A stretch of 64,000 nt of DNA from Megalobrama amblycephala (GCF_018812025.1 NC_063061.1:37465366-37529365); one strand, 5' to 3'; positions 48,053 to 59,296 are shown, counted from the first letter of the stretch. Notes: a model not told the origin generated them from the sequence alone. A program made the numbers and translations.

Positions 48053-48135
48053 AGTTTCTGTTTCAAGAAATGGGTATATTTCTGTTACACTTTCATTTTC
48101 TCATGAAGACCCTCCCCTTTTGATAAGCTATAAAA
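48053..48135 (+). promoter_or_regulatory. Gene F promoter: two ISRE/IRF-like motifs and TATA box
   Basis: AGTTTCTGTTTC at 48053-48064, ACTTTCATTTTCTC at 48089-48102, TATAAAA from 48129. The second-motif-to-TATA spacing is 40 bp as in B and E. The block CATGAAGACCCTCCCCTTTT between them is shared with C and E. Confidence 0.55.
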
Positions 48136-48176
48136 TGGGCACTGAAACAGACATTACATTCACCTTCTGATCAAAG

Positions 48177-49294
48177 ATGGATCTGCAAATCTCAGTTTTT
48201 CTTTTCTTCATTCTTTTCACTGCAGGTACAAAGACAAATAATGTTTGTGATGTTACTGAGAATGATAACAGATCACTGATGCATCTCTCTCTGTTTTATT
48301 ACTAAAGGACACTCTCTCAGCTGTTATGAGTGTATGGGTCTGAAAGGTTCTTGTGCAGATCAGAAGTTAAAAACATGTCCTAGTGGATTTTCTCAGTGCA
48401 TGAGTTCAACAGGAGTGGCACAAGCTGGTAAGTCCAATATGATTGAAATTTACTGTTATATTCGACTGATTGGCTGATTGGAGATGCTGCTGTTATTTAC
48501 TGGTGCTGCAACAGAACAGCTACTCGTTTTTATGGTGGAATTTACAATTTCAAACACAGAATATTCTACATATATTTCTGATATTTAATCGTTTTCTCTC
48601 AGATTATGATTTTGTATATAAAAAATGTTTGAAATGAGAAAAATGCAACATATTTGTCATATTTATAATTACATTTTCCATCAAAATACTGTGCAGTTTA
48701 ACTGGTCTTTCCTGTATCATTCATGTTTTTAGGTGACATTAGTACTAAAGTGAAGATTAAAGATTGTGCTCCTGCCTGTCAAAGTGGGTCCCTGAACATA
48801 GGCACTTTAAAGTCGACTATTTCCTGCTGTAACACAGATCAGTGTAACCTCCAAGATGCTCCAGGTATTGTCCTTCAATGATCATGTGCAAATAACTATC
48901 TTCTTTAAAGTCAACACTCATTTTACTTCCAAATGACATTCAATCAGAAAATAAAAACGCAGGGTGTGGCTTTCTGTCATGAACAGATTGAATGGAGCAG
49001 CTAAAGGAGTGTTGTTTCATTAGATGCTATATTTTATACAGAAAATTAAATTCAAATAATACTTGTTTTCCTCCCTGTAGATCCCTCTAATGTCCCCAAT
49101 GGAAAGACATGTTACACCTGTGATGTTCAGAGCTGCTCAAACACTTTGAACTGTTTTGGGGATGAAGACCGCTGCATTACAGCAACAGGTGAGAATCTGG
49201 AAAAGAACAAAGATTAAAGTCATGATCTTTTAAACTCTTAGGTTTAAACATTTGACACAGATCACATATACCAATGTCCAGCTTAGACTGAATC

Positions 49295-49326
<32 letters not shown>

Positions 49327-49530
49327 CCCTTTTCATCAGCGACTTCTGGAGGCCAGTCAGTTTCTGTAAAAGGCTGTGCATCTAAATCTATTTGTGGCAC
49401 CACAGCATCAGTTAGTGACTTACAGAGCATCTCATGTTGTGAGGGGAACCTGTGTAACGGTGCTCAGAGTGTCTCCCAGAGCTTCCTGTTCCTCTGCTGT
49501 TCTCTGCTCTCCTACTTCCTGCTGCACTGA
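48177..49530 (+). CDS. Ly6 gene F: double-LU-domain GPI-anchored protein (5 exons)
   Basis: Exons 48177-48225, 48308-48427, 48733-48864, 49081-49188 and 49340-49530 join to 199 codons plus TGA, GT/AG introns, phase 1 throughout. Signal peptide [18 protein letters not shown]1: [31 protein letters not shown]2: [32 protein letters not shown]. All twenty cysteines are present. The tail [16 protein letters not shown] is a GPI-type signal. A 28-nt poly(T) precedes the exon 5 acceptor. F is the intact sister of broken E and differs from C in many loop residues. Function is inferred only from the family: a membrane-anchored three-finger protein that binds a protein ligand. Confidence 0.92.
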
Positions 49531-50034
49531 ATCCAGCAGCTCTTCATCCTACAATAATACATATATCAAATCATCTATCAGAGGAAAATATTAGAATTAT
49601 TTCTTTATTGATTCAATACATTTTTTGTAAAACAATAATTGTGTTCTCAATATCAGGATTTTCCTGTTCAGTTAAATATCACAAATGCAACAAGAGAAAT
49701 AAACAGATATTATGATAAAATTTTACAAATACTTTGTAAATGTTTATCATTTTACCTCATGCACATCATGCAATTAAAAGTTTTGTATATTACTCAGTTT
49801 TTGTTTGAGTGTTGATTATTATATCTGACAATAAATAGCAATTTGATAGTTTGAGCTCCATTAATAATTATGGCTTTTCTTTAAGCATTTGTCTTTGATA
49901 ACAGGAGTGAGCAAGTTTTTCATGTGAACAGAGTCCACAGAAGCAAACAATGTCTTTCTTTTGTTCCATTGAATAAACATTGCCTTAAATCCACTTCATG
50001 TGTCTCATTCCTTGATGTTGATGACACCTAATAA

Positions 50035-50060
50035 AAAAGGTAAAGGTGACTTTAATTTCA

Positions 50061-50097
<37 letters not shown>

Positions 50098-50235
50098 CTC
50101 AGAATTGCATGTAATAAAGTTGCAATTGTTATTTATAAAGTCAGAATTTCGAGATATAAACTCATAATTGCAAGAAAAAAAGGCAGAATTGTGAGTTTAT
50201 ATCTCGCAATTCTGACTTTGTCTTTTTAAAATTTT
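50035..50235. repeat. Small AT-rich foldback repeat (unit 2 copy)
   Basis: Mate of 43480-43695 with a long poly(T) at about 50067-50096. Confidence 0.6.
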
Positions 50236-50408
50236 TGTTCTGTGGGAAACAATCCATAATATTCCACCTTCTTGCAAGCTACCCTGGTCAAAAACTGTGC
50301 TTCCAAATTACCAACAAGCACACTTGTTACCAGGTGTTCTGATTATATTGAGTCACAGCGCACCTCAGTGGACAACAAAATTTACAATACTACAAATGGC
50401 TCCTACAA

Positions 50409-50447
<39 letters not shown>

Positions 50448-50956
50448 TATTATTGTAATGTACCAAGTGAGAGGATGCCCTGAACTCACGTTAAACTCCC
50501 TGAAAGAGCTAAAAGAAACCCTGAATATGTCTGTCGAAATATTGAAAAAATTTCACAATAATGAACTTGCTCATTTTGAGTCATTTTGACCCAGAAACAC
50601 ATTTTTGTTTTATTGAGTTACTGGAAAAGTCTCAGCTTTCTAATTTAGTTAAAATCATATTATAGAAGCTTCTTTTCACCACAACTGAGTAAAAACTATG
50701 GTTCTTTAAGAATTAAGAGAAACTTTCTTATAAATACTTAAAGTCAGTTTTTTCCCTCGACGGGAAAAAAGTAAACTCAGCATAAAATCAGCCTTGCTTA
50801 CTGTGTCCTCTTCTATAATACTGCATGATACCTTCGACAAGAAATACCACAAGAAAACATCAGAGTTATCCCCAAAATTAAACAAAAAGTAATAAAATGC
50901 AAATAATCATTTCAAAGAATTGCATCATCAAACACTCGGTGTTGGACTAGCTTAAA

Positions 50957-51465
50957 GGATTAGTTCACTTAAGAATTAACATTTCTTGATAATTTACTCA
51001 CCCCCATGTCATCCAGTCGAAAAGAAATGAAAGGGTTAGTTCACCCAAAAATAAAAATTCTGTCTTTAAATACTCACCCTCATGTCGTTCCACACCCTTA
51101 AGACCTTCGTTCATCTTTGGAACACAAATTAGGATATTTTTGTGCAATTTAACCAAAACTTTCAAGGTCCAGACAGGTAAAGATTTAAAATAGTCCACGT
51201 GACTGCAGTGGTTCAACTTTAATTTTATGAAGTGGCGAGAACACTTTTTGTGATCAAAAACAAAAATAATGATTTTATTCAATATCTTCTCTTCTGTGTC
51301 ATTCTCATACGTTATTTACGTTCAGTGCTTCCAGGTTAGTCAACGCCCCGACACTGTTCACGTGATCAGCACGACACATGAGTATGATGCTGACGCAGGA
51401 GCTGGCCAAAAATAAGTAATTAATGACTGGATTTTCATTTTTGGGTGAACAAACCCTTTCATTTC
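50957..51465. mobile_element. AAGGGTTAGTTCACCC element, nested (unit 2 copy)
   Basis: Mate of 44408-44930. The 94-codon minus-strand frame in it is repeated in unit 1 only because the DNA is duplicated. Confidence 0.75.
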
Positions 51466-52086
51466 AAACCCTTTAATTGAATTTACTGAAGGTTATATCA
51501 GGAAAAGTAAGTTTATTAAAGTCATTTACAATATGTATACATTCATTAATCTTATGTCTAACATGATGAAAATGTCTTTGTTAATGTCTCGATTACAAGA
51601 GAGATGATAAATATTATGAAGTACAGTGTCTTTCAGCATACCTTCCGATGTTCATCCGTGTTTTCGCGCCGTGGGAGAGATGATCGGTTCACTCACGCTG
51701 GCTGAATGATTCAGTCAACAGGCTTTCATTCCATTGCATCTTCTCGCAAAGTAAACAGGTGACAGCTAAAAGATCAAAAATTTAATTAATGATAAATTAA
51801 TGTTAACTCCAGACTTGCTTTTTTCTTTTTGGAACATTTACAAAATGTTGTAAAATTTAATACATTTTAAAACTACATTTACCATTATTTACCACCAGAT
51901 GGCAGCAGATCATCAGACTGTATTGGAAAGCCAACAGTTTAATAAAATATACCCACATCTGTCAGCTACTCACCCAGACTACTGCAACACGTGTAGTCTA
52001 CACAATTTATACTTGAATAGACAAAGTCAAATGTTGCTACTGGCCCCAGGGGAAGTTAAAATGTGATAGAAATCATTCTTTAACAT

Positions 52087-54933
52087 CCCACTGAGCAAAT
52101 TACGTCCAGAAGACGTCTTTTTGAGGTCTTGTCTCAGGTTGAAAAGACGTCCACTGAGGGGCCAGAATGAAAGTTTTTATGACGTCTTTTTTTGACGTCT
52201 TCTGGACATCCGATATAGACGAACACGCAGAATCACCAAAGGAGAAAAATCACAATTTTTAAGCCACCATCGTGGAGATGAGTGTTTGCTTTAGTTGACC
52301 CTTGCCTTATTAATATTAGTTTGTTTGGGTAGTTAACTGAGTCATAACCAGACAAGCAAAGAGAAATGATCAGGTGTTGATTATGTTTTCACATAATCAT
52401 TATTTGACCTGAATCACTGAACTCATGAAGAGCCCAATCTCTGAATTAGATTTACGTTATTGATTCCAGCAGAACTGTGATTCTACAGCAGAAGATCAGC
52501 TTTATCAATATAATCTAAAGGATTTCACATGATAAAATTTTTTTTCTCTTAGGCACACACAGACATCAAGAATCAGCCTGTGAATCTCAATGACGGTGAC
52601 AAGCAACATATTCTGATCAACAGATCAACTCTGAACATTAGAAAACAAGCTACTAAAAAGTCACATAAACAGAACAAAATAAAATATGAGAATAAAGGAA
52701 ATTACTGTAGCGTATGCACACGTATCAGGATAATCAATAAACTTTGGAATGTTCAGAACGCTTTTAGCATGCTGGACTGGGTTGTAAAACCATCCCGGCT
52801 CTGAACAGATCTGCCAAAGATGAGCCCACTTGACACTTTTGTGGGCCTGCGAGGGTAAACAGAAAGTGCAACTTCCTCACTTTGGTGACTTCAAAAGGAG
52901 CACCCCCCCAGAGACTGACCAGATCCACATTCCAACACCCCACACACACAGGGACACACAAAAACACACACACAGACACATACAGAAACACACAATCATA
53001 CATTTTTAACTGTATATGTGAACTACCACTATGCTGGAATATATACATGATATATTTTAGAGCCTATGCATGTTTCCTAGTGTTTAAATGAGTGTATTTG
53101 TGCTAGTGTGCATTTTAATAGGGGAATCCTGTCTGTAAACCATAACTTCTTGTCTATGCCTTTCTGATCTGTCGAGTTTGATCTCCCCGTAAAGCTCCGG
53201 ACTCGAGCTATTCACTGAGGTGGGTCACATGGCTGACATATGCATTTTTCTATGTGTTTAATGATACTGTGAAGAAAGCACTCGATCTCGAAATCCGGTC
53301 TGATAGCCATTAAGTATGCAAATTCATCTAGGAGACCAAACCAAGGAACTTTGCCCGCCAAATAGTGCTGCGCCTCTATTGGCCGCTACAATTCAGGAGG
53401 TGTGTTAGCTTGGGTTTCCATAAAAACAACGACACACACCTTCTCCTTGGTTCTCCCGGTGTTCTCCTGATCGTCTCGTGCACGTCTCTCCGGACGCCTC
53501 AGGTGACCGCGCTTCCCAACCACGCGCGCAGCTCAGGAGGACCACTTCCTTAGACTCTCTCTCTCTTCTCTCTCTTCGACTAAGTTACTCTTCAGTTTAA
53601 ACCTCTTTTGAAAACCCCGCCGGAGAAACCCTCTCGGAAAGGACCAACCCAGCCAGGCGCATTGAAACTGCTACACACGGACTTGAACCAATAAGCAAGT
53701 ATTATAATTTACCTGAAATTTGTTTAAACTGATTTCTGTGCTGGCTCTCTCAAAAAGGTTTGACTGTGTAATTTGCCATTCTTTGATCATCTTTCTTTTC
53801 CTGTCTTTTCTTCATTTTCACTCTTGTGTATATATATGTGTATACCTTCTGTATATATTTTAGACATATAATCTCAGTCATAGCTGCATATATTAAACAC
53901 TTAATTCATGCTCGATTGTTCTGGTTGTTCTTTCAACTAAAGACCAAGTCACTTTAACGTTTTTCGATCGTTTTATGCTTTGATGCTATAATAGGAATTT
54001 ATTCTCATTGGCCAGAGAATAACTCCGTTCCTAATATTTTATAACATTCTGAGGAGCTGCAGTTTGCTGGACAAACCAACAGTTTCTCTAAATAATTAGT
54101 AAACCAGAACTAAACATATATGTAATTGATTATAATTCGTGGTAATTAATTCACAATATATGTTTAATTCCCCGTTGGGTCGATATATGAATCATAATTT
54201 ATTCATAAGGCTTTAATTATTATATTCATATTTCATCCATAAATTGATTAATAACTGTACGAACCGCTACATTCGTTACATTACTAAGACAATTAAGCTC
54301 ATAATTTATTCATGCAGCAATGCATGATGGGAGCCATGGATGAATTTTGATTGGTGGCTCCCAGAATGCACTGCAACATGCTTTTTGATGGCCACCACTG
54401 TTGAGATTCACGGGCTGATTCTTGATGTCTGTGTGTGCCTAAAATTAATACTTTTTTTTTTGTTCAACACACCTTTTCTGAAATCATTTGAATCATATTG
54501 TAAAAGCTGATCTTCTGCTGTAGAATCACAGTTCTGCTGTGATCAATAATGTAAATCTAACTCAGAGATTGGGCTCTTCATGAGTTCAGTGATTCAGGTC
54601 AATTAATGGTTATGTGAGACCATAACCAACACCTGATCATTTCTCTTTACTTGTCCGGCTGTTATGACTCAGTTAACTGCCCAAACAAACTCTAATATTA
54701 ATAAGGCAAGGGTCAAGAGCCCAACTAAAGCAAACACTCATCTCCACGATGGTGGCTTAAAAATTGTGATTTTTCTCCTTTGGTGATTCTGCGTGTTCGT
54801 CTATATCGGATGTCCAGAAGACGTCAAAAAAAGACGTCATAAAAACTTTCATTCTGGCCCCTCAGTGGACGTCTTTTCAACCTGAGACAAGACCTCAAAA
54901 AGACGTCTTCTGGACATAATTTGCTCAGTGGGG
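52087..54933. mobile_element. Foldback element with CCCACTGAGCAAATTA termini, split by an LTR
   Basis: Terminal inverted repeats CCCACTGAGCAAATTACGTC and GACATAATTTGCTCAGTGGG, followed inward by paired AGAAGACGTCTTTTTGAGGT and AAGACGTCCACTGAGGGGCC and then the familiar arms and core (GACGGTGACAAGCAACATAT; GCATGATGGGAGCCATGG). Without the 1.58-kb insert it would be about 1.27 kb. The different outer termini joined to the shared inner arms show that the family swaps ends or nests repeatedly. Confidence 0.8.
52706..54280 (+). mobile_element. Probable solo LTR, 1575 bp, with 4-bp target duplication
   Basis: Begins TGTAGCGTATGCACACG and ends CGCTACATTCGTTACA (TG...CA, short inverted TGTARCG). The target duplication TTAC is at 52702-52705 and 54281-54284; comparison with 18950 (AAAATTACTAAGACAGTTAAG) gives the empty site. 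No gag, pol or primer-site region is present, so it fits a solo LTR of a Gypsy-type retrotransposon, although the class is inferred from ends and duplication length only. Contains a CA-rich tract (52935-53000). Confidence 0.75.
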
Positions 54934-54937
54934 AGTA

Positions 54938-55112
54938 ACGATGTAGCACATAAAAAAATATCTGAGTAAAAGTATTAAACTCATCGAAAATATGTACTGA
55001 AGTAAAAGTGGAAGTAGGAGAAAAAAATAATACTCTAGTAAAGTACAGATACCGCCTTTTAGTACTTAAGTACAGTAGTGAAGTAGTTCTACTTCGTTAC
55101 TATACATCTCTG
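54938..55112. mobile_element. hAT-like fragment ending at the gene G TATA box
   Basis: AAAGTACAGATACCGCCTTT, GTAGTTCTACTTCGTTACTA and TACATCTCTGG form the right terminus of a common fish hAT-type element (reverse: CCAGAGATGTATAGTAACGA). It stops 2 bp before TATAAAAG of gene G and replaces the upstream sequence that A and D share. Confidence 0.65.
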
Positions 55113-55114
55113 GA

Positions 55115-55162
55115 TATAAAAGGAATGGAAGTATTGTGATTTCATTCTGTTCCTGACACACG
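55115..55162 (+). promoter_or_regulatory. Core promoter of Ly6 gene G
   Basis: TATAAAAG at 55115-55122, 48 bp before the ATG. The leader TGTGATTTCATTCTGTTCCT is shared with gene A. The CTTTCTGAACAGACA block of A and D is missing because transposon sequence abuts the TATA box. Confidence 0.6.
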
Positions 55163-58100
55163 ATGGATCTGAGAGTCTCTGTCGTTCTTCTTTTCATTTT
55201 TCTCACTGGAGGTACAAAAAACAGCAAGTATTTAATGTATTATTTGGTACACAGAGATCACTGAATGTCTCTCTCTGTTTTTAAGGAAATTCTCTCAGGT
55301 GTTACTCGTGCTTACCTAATTCGACGGGTTCCTGTAAAGCAAAAGTGGAGACATGTCCAGTTGGATATTCTAAATGTGCGAGGAGTGTACTGGAACAAAC
55401 TGTTGGTAAGTCCAGTGTGAAGTGGAAATCTGCTGTACCAGGGTTGCCAACTTTGGGACTTTGGCTGGAGTGAGACTTTGTAAAAATTTCAGTTTGCGCA
55501 TGTGCGTGGAGAAAATGTTTGGTAACCCTAATTTTAAAAATCAATGTCAGTCCATGTTTACTTAGTATCATTGGGGTGAAATTATTTTATTTTTTGTCAG
55601 TTTTGTTACCTGACAGGGGCGGAGCCAGACATTGTAAACATTCGGGCCTTAGCCCAAATCTATATTTGTCCAAAGACATTTCAATTTTCTATTAATAGCT
55701 TTACTGACATGAAAGGAGCTTTTGTTGTCCTATTCTTGTTCAGAAAATGTACATTATTTGACACTGTAATTTGTAAAACTTTGTTGGATGTACCTCTGCT
55801 AGGGGGGTCCGGGGGCATGCCCCCCCAGAAGAAATTTTTGTACATTTTAAGGTTAAATGCATCAATCTGGTCCACTATGGAAACTCAAAATTAAGAGCTT
55901 CAACCCATGTACAGTGTGCAAATTGAACAAAGAAACAGCATTGACTTGTACCTGGGCATTAAAAAGGGTTCAAACATTTTTTTTTTACAATGCTTTTTTT
56001 TTACAATACCAGCTGATCGCGTGCGCAAATGCGCTCACTTCTCTTTAAAACACGCAGCACAGACAGACTGTATATATACTTAATCACTGTCTTTTGCTGT
56101 TTTATAAAGGCACAAAGCCATATCACAGTTTCGATTTTAGTTCGTTGGCAAACGTATGTTTTAAATTTTCAGTTCATTATGAAACGGAGGCGGCAGCAGA
56201 GGGTCATTAATGGAAAACACTGAATGAATGTATAGCTGATAAATGTGCTAAAGTTGTCATATCGGTTGTTATATAACAAAACGTATATAACGTACTCGGT
56301 TACTTACGTAACCTCGGTTCCCTGAGAGATAAGGGAACGAGTATTGCGTTGCAAACGCTATGAGAAAACTCCTTTTCTCGAGAAAATAACGGGAATGGTG
56401 TGTAAAGCAGAAGAGGCCTGGCCAGTAGTGATGGGAAGTTCGGATCATTTTACTGACTCGGACTTTTGAGTCTCGTTCAACAAAATGAACGAATCTTTTT
56501 TCGAGTCATTTCGTTCATTTCGTTCATTTTAGCAAAATGTAATTAAAATGTTACGTGTTACTTCCCCAACACATCTACTACTTATGCAAACGTTGATCCC
56601 ACTACAAACAATACAAAACTACAATGCTATAAGATTCAGAAATGATTAATTCATTACCTGGGTCTTCAGTTTATGACAAGCTGATTAAGCTCACCTCACC
56701 TCTTGTCTGACAAGTCTTCGGGTTTAAGGCAGTCCCATGCTAAACCAATGCAGTCCGAGCTGCAAAGAGAATTCATTAGTTCATTTCATGAGTCTTTCGG
56801 GTTTTTGAGTCGTTCCTTAAACACGTGACAGACCCATACACTAAGCCAATGCATTCTGAGCCGGAAAGAGAATTGATTAGTTCTCTTCATGAGTCTTTCG
56901 GGTTTTGAGTCTTTCCTTAATCACGTAACAGACCCATACGCTATTTCTGACATTTCTGTCACTGTTTTTGTTACTGAGGATCTGTGGTGTGTTATTATAA
57001 ATAAATAAAGCCCTGTTATAAATAAAATATTGATTAATTTATCTTTTTGACTGTCTATCTGTAAATAAACACTAGGCTATATAATAATATAATAATCCAA
57101 GCCTACAATACAAAGTATTTATAGCCTAGTTTGTTCATTTTTACTCCAATTTTGAGTTTGCTGTTATAATAATTGCTTTTCATAGGCAGACTTGACATAT
57201 TGGTCTAATATAAGAAGATTGCTCAAAAAGGACATAATGACATAAATTAAAAGCAAATAACATTTTGAATTTGAATTATTAATGTTAGTTTAAAACATCA
57301 AGGTTATGATAACTTCAGCTTTAACAGTTGTAACACAAACTCAAACAAAACTGGAGAGTTAACGTTATTTACTAATAAATATAATGTGCTTGGGTCACAC
57401 AGCATAGTGTATGGGTCTGTCACGTGATTAAGGAACGACTCAAAACCCGAAAGACTCATGAAATGAACTAATCAATTGAATCATCAGGTGAACTACTTCT
57501 AGCAGTACAGAACCTGTAGAATATTGCACATGCGCGACTGAACGAATCACCCCCCGAGACGACTCGTTCTTCCCGAGTCACATAAAAGATTCGTTCAAAA
57601 TGAACGAATCGTTCAAGAACGACACATCACTACTGGCCAGCGGCGGAGTGTGCACGATCCGGGAGTGCTGAAGACGTTCTGCGCGGTTTTGATGGGTGCG
57701 CGGCCACAAATGGGCGGCGACCGCTTCTTCCAGTGGCAGGAGCTTCACATATCCTTTTTCCTAAGCGCCCTCAACAAATAGAGCGTTAACTGTACGTACA
57801 CACACTTGAGCTGCAAAGAAGCTCTGGCCGCTTTGTCAAAGACGCTTGAGTGCGCGCGCGCGGCCGGGGCTCTCTCTCTCTGCTCGTGCGCGCTAAAAAT
57901 TTCATATTTTGGTATGAACATTAACCCGCCAGTGTGGCGGATAGCCTTTTGAGATTTGCTCGCCAAACGGAAAATCTACCCGCATTTGGCGCTTGGCGGG
58001 TGTTAATTTCGGACCCTACATGAGACTATTTTTATTGAGCAATTTCGCTAGCCCACATCATAATGCACGTCAGACAATATTTGCAACTATAGTTGAAGTC

Positions 58101-59071
58101 TGTAACTTAGTCTCGGCACACAGACTGATTAGGCAAGGCTACGTCTGTAGTGACAAGGCTCACCATTTTATTATTTGCTTACCTTGATTGTCTTCCAAAC
58201 TTTCACACGTGCCGACTCCGACCCTATGTTCAGAACTCTCTCTGAACTTCTCACACGCAACTGACGTATCAGGTGCAAGGTTTTCAGCCAATCAACGATC
58301 AGAGAATACTGTAGGGAGATGTAACAGCTGTGGGCCTTAAACTCCTCTCCTGTCATTAAAACGCTGTGATCTAGTCATCAACAGAAAGTAACGGATTGAG
58401 AGGGGAGAAAAATGGATTTTGGCGTGACATTTCTTGCGTGTGCGTGAGAGCGTGAGATTGATGCTGAAAGCGTGAGTGTCACGCCAGATGCGTGAGAGTT
58501 GGCAACCCTGGCTGTACTAATTTACTGAAAGTGAAAGTACCGCTGGAGAGAAAGTATACTTGTGGATCTCTTCACATGACTGCAAATCTTGGAATAGTTT
58601 TGTCTTATTATATGGCTGTTTATGTCTTTTTTGCAGGTTCCTCTAAGGTGTTCTTCACATCTAAAGTGTGTGCAGATAAGTGTGTACCAGGGATCCATCA
58701 GATAGATGAAGGGACGTTGTCTCTCCACTGCTGTGACACTGACCTTTGCAATGCAGCAGGTATTGGTCCTCATTTGACTGTGTGCAGTTTGATTTGACCT
58801 ACAGTAACATAAAATGAGGAAATGATTTATACAAGTCATTCAATAATTCAAACAAACAATAATAATAATATACAATAATATAGAGTTTTTATTGTTTTTA
58901 AAAAAATGTGAGGAAATTGATCAACAACAAACATGCCATTTTAATAACTATTATTATTAGTAGTAGCATTAATCAAAAATAATTTCTTCATAATCTTGAT
59001 TAGATGGAGTGTTTAAGGGAAGCTTCCTCCTGCTCTTCTCTCCTCTGCTCTTCTACTTCCTGTTTCAGTGA
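55163..59071 (+). CDS. Ly6 gene G: single-LU-domain GPI-anchored protein (4 exons)
   Basis: Exons 55163-55211, 55286-55405, 58637-58759 and 59004-59071 join to 119 codons plus TGA, phase 1 introns. Signal peptide MDLRVSVVLLFIFLTG. LU cysteines: RCYSC, GSC, ETC, SKC, VCADKC, HCCDTDLCN, ten in all. Exon 3 is one codon shorter than in A and D. Exon 4 is identical to A and D. Intron 2 is 3.23 kb instead of about 0.15-0.18 kb because of a nested hAT insertion; its donor (GTAAGT) and acceptor (TTTTTTGCAG) remain good, so splicing is probably retained. AATAAA at about 59151. The domain exons differ strongly from D while introns are nearly invariant. Confidence 0.9.
55439..58510. mobile_element. 3.07-kb hAT-type insertion in gene G intron 2
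   Basis: Termini CAGGGTTGCCAACTTTGGGA and AGAGTTGGCAACCCTG; the flanking 7-bp repeat GCTGTAC is at 55432-55438 and 58511-58517. Gene D intron 2 (ATCTGCTGTTATAATTTACT) shows the uninterrupted state. Inside: GGGGGTCCGGGGGCATGCCC (about 55801), ACGTAACCTCGGTTCCCTGA (56308) and another hAT at 56426-57632. No transposase frame found. Confidence 0.85.
56426..57632. mobile_element. hAT element nested inside the intron 2 insertion (1207 bp)
   Basis: Starts TAGTGATGGGAAGTTCGGAT and ends AAGAACGACACATCACTA; perfect 8-bp target duplication CTGGCCAG at 56418-56425 and 57633-57640. Paired internal motifs GAACGAATC and GATTCGTTC, and CACGTGACAGACCCATACAC with its complement near 57411-57430, show further hairpin structure. 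No coding frame. Confidence 0.92.
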
Positions 59072-59296
59072 GTCCAGATTCAAGACTTCAGATTCTACAG
59101 TGAAGATCAGCACAAAAACTGAATATGAGACACAATTGATTTAATTTACTGAATAAAGCTTGTTTGTTGCTCTGCTGTTCTTTGGTTTGAGGAACTGAAA
59201 GTGCTGATGCAGTAGTTATCTTAATAAAATACATTAAGATAACTACTGCATCAGCGCTCACAGATTTATACATTTCCCATACATAAAATAAAAGTT

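Larger units (their letters stand above)
47341..52086 (+). repeat. Segmental duplication unit 2 (contains gene F)
   Basis: Collinear mate of 38670-45536 without the 2.36-kb foldback. Introns, 3' flank and nested repeats are nearly identical by eye. Homology ends at 52086, precisely at the left terminus of the next foldback element, so the original breakpoint may have been overwritten by it. Confidence 0.88.

Noticed and set aside
44446..51282. Conserved ~94-codon minus-strand frame at 44446-44733 and 50998-51282
   Set aside because: Lies inside a common non-autonomous element present in both segmental copies; conservation reflects recent duplication.
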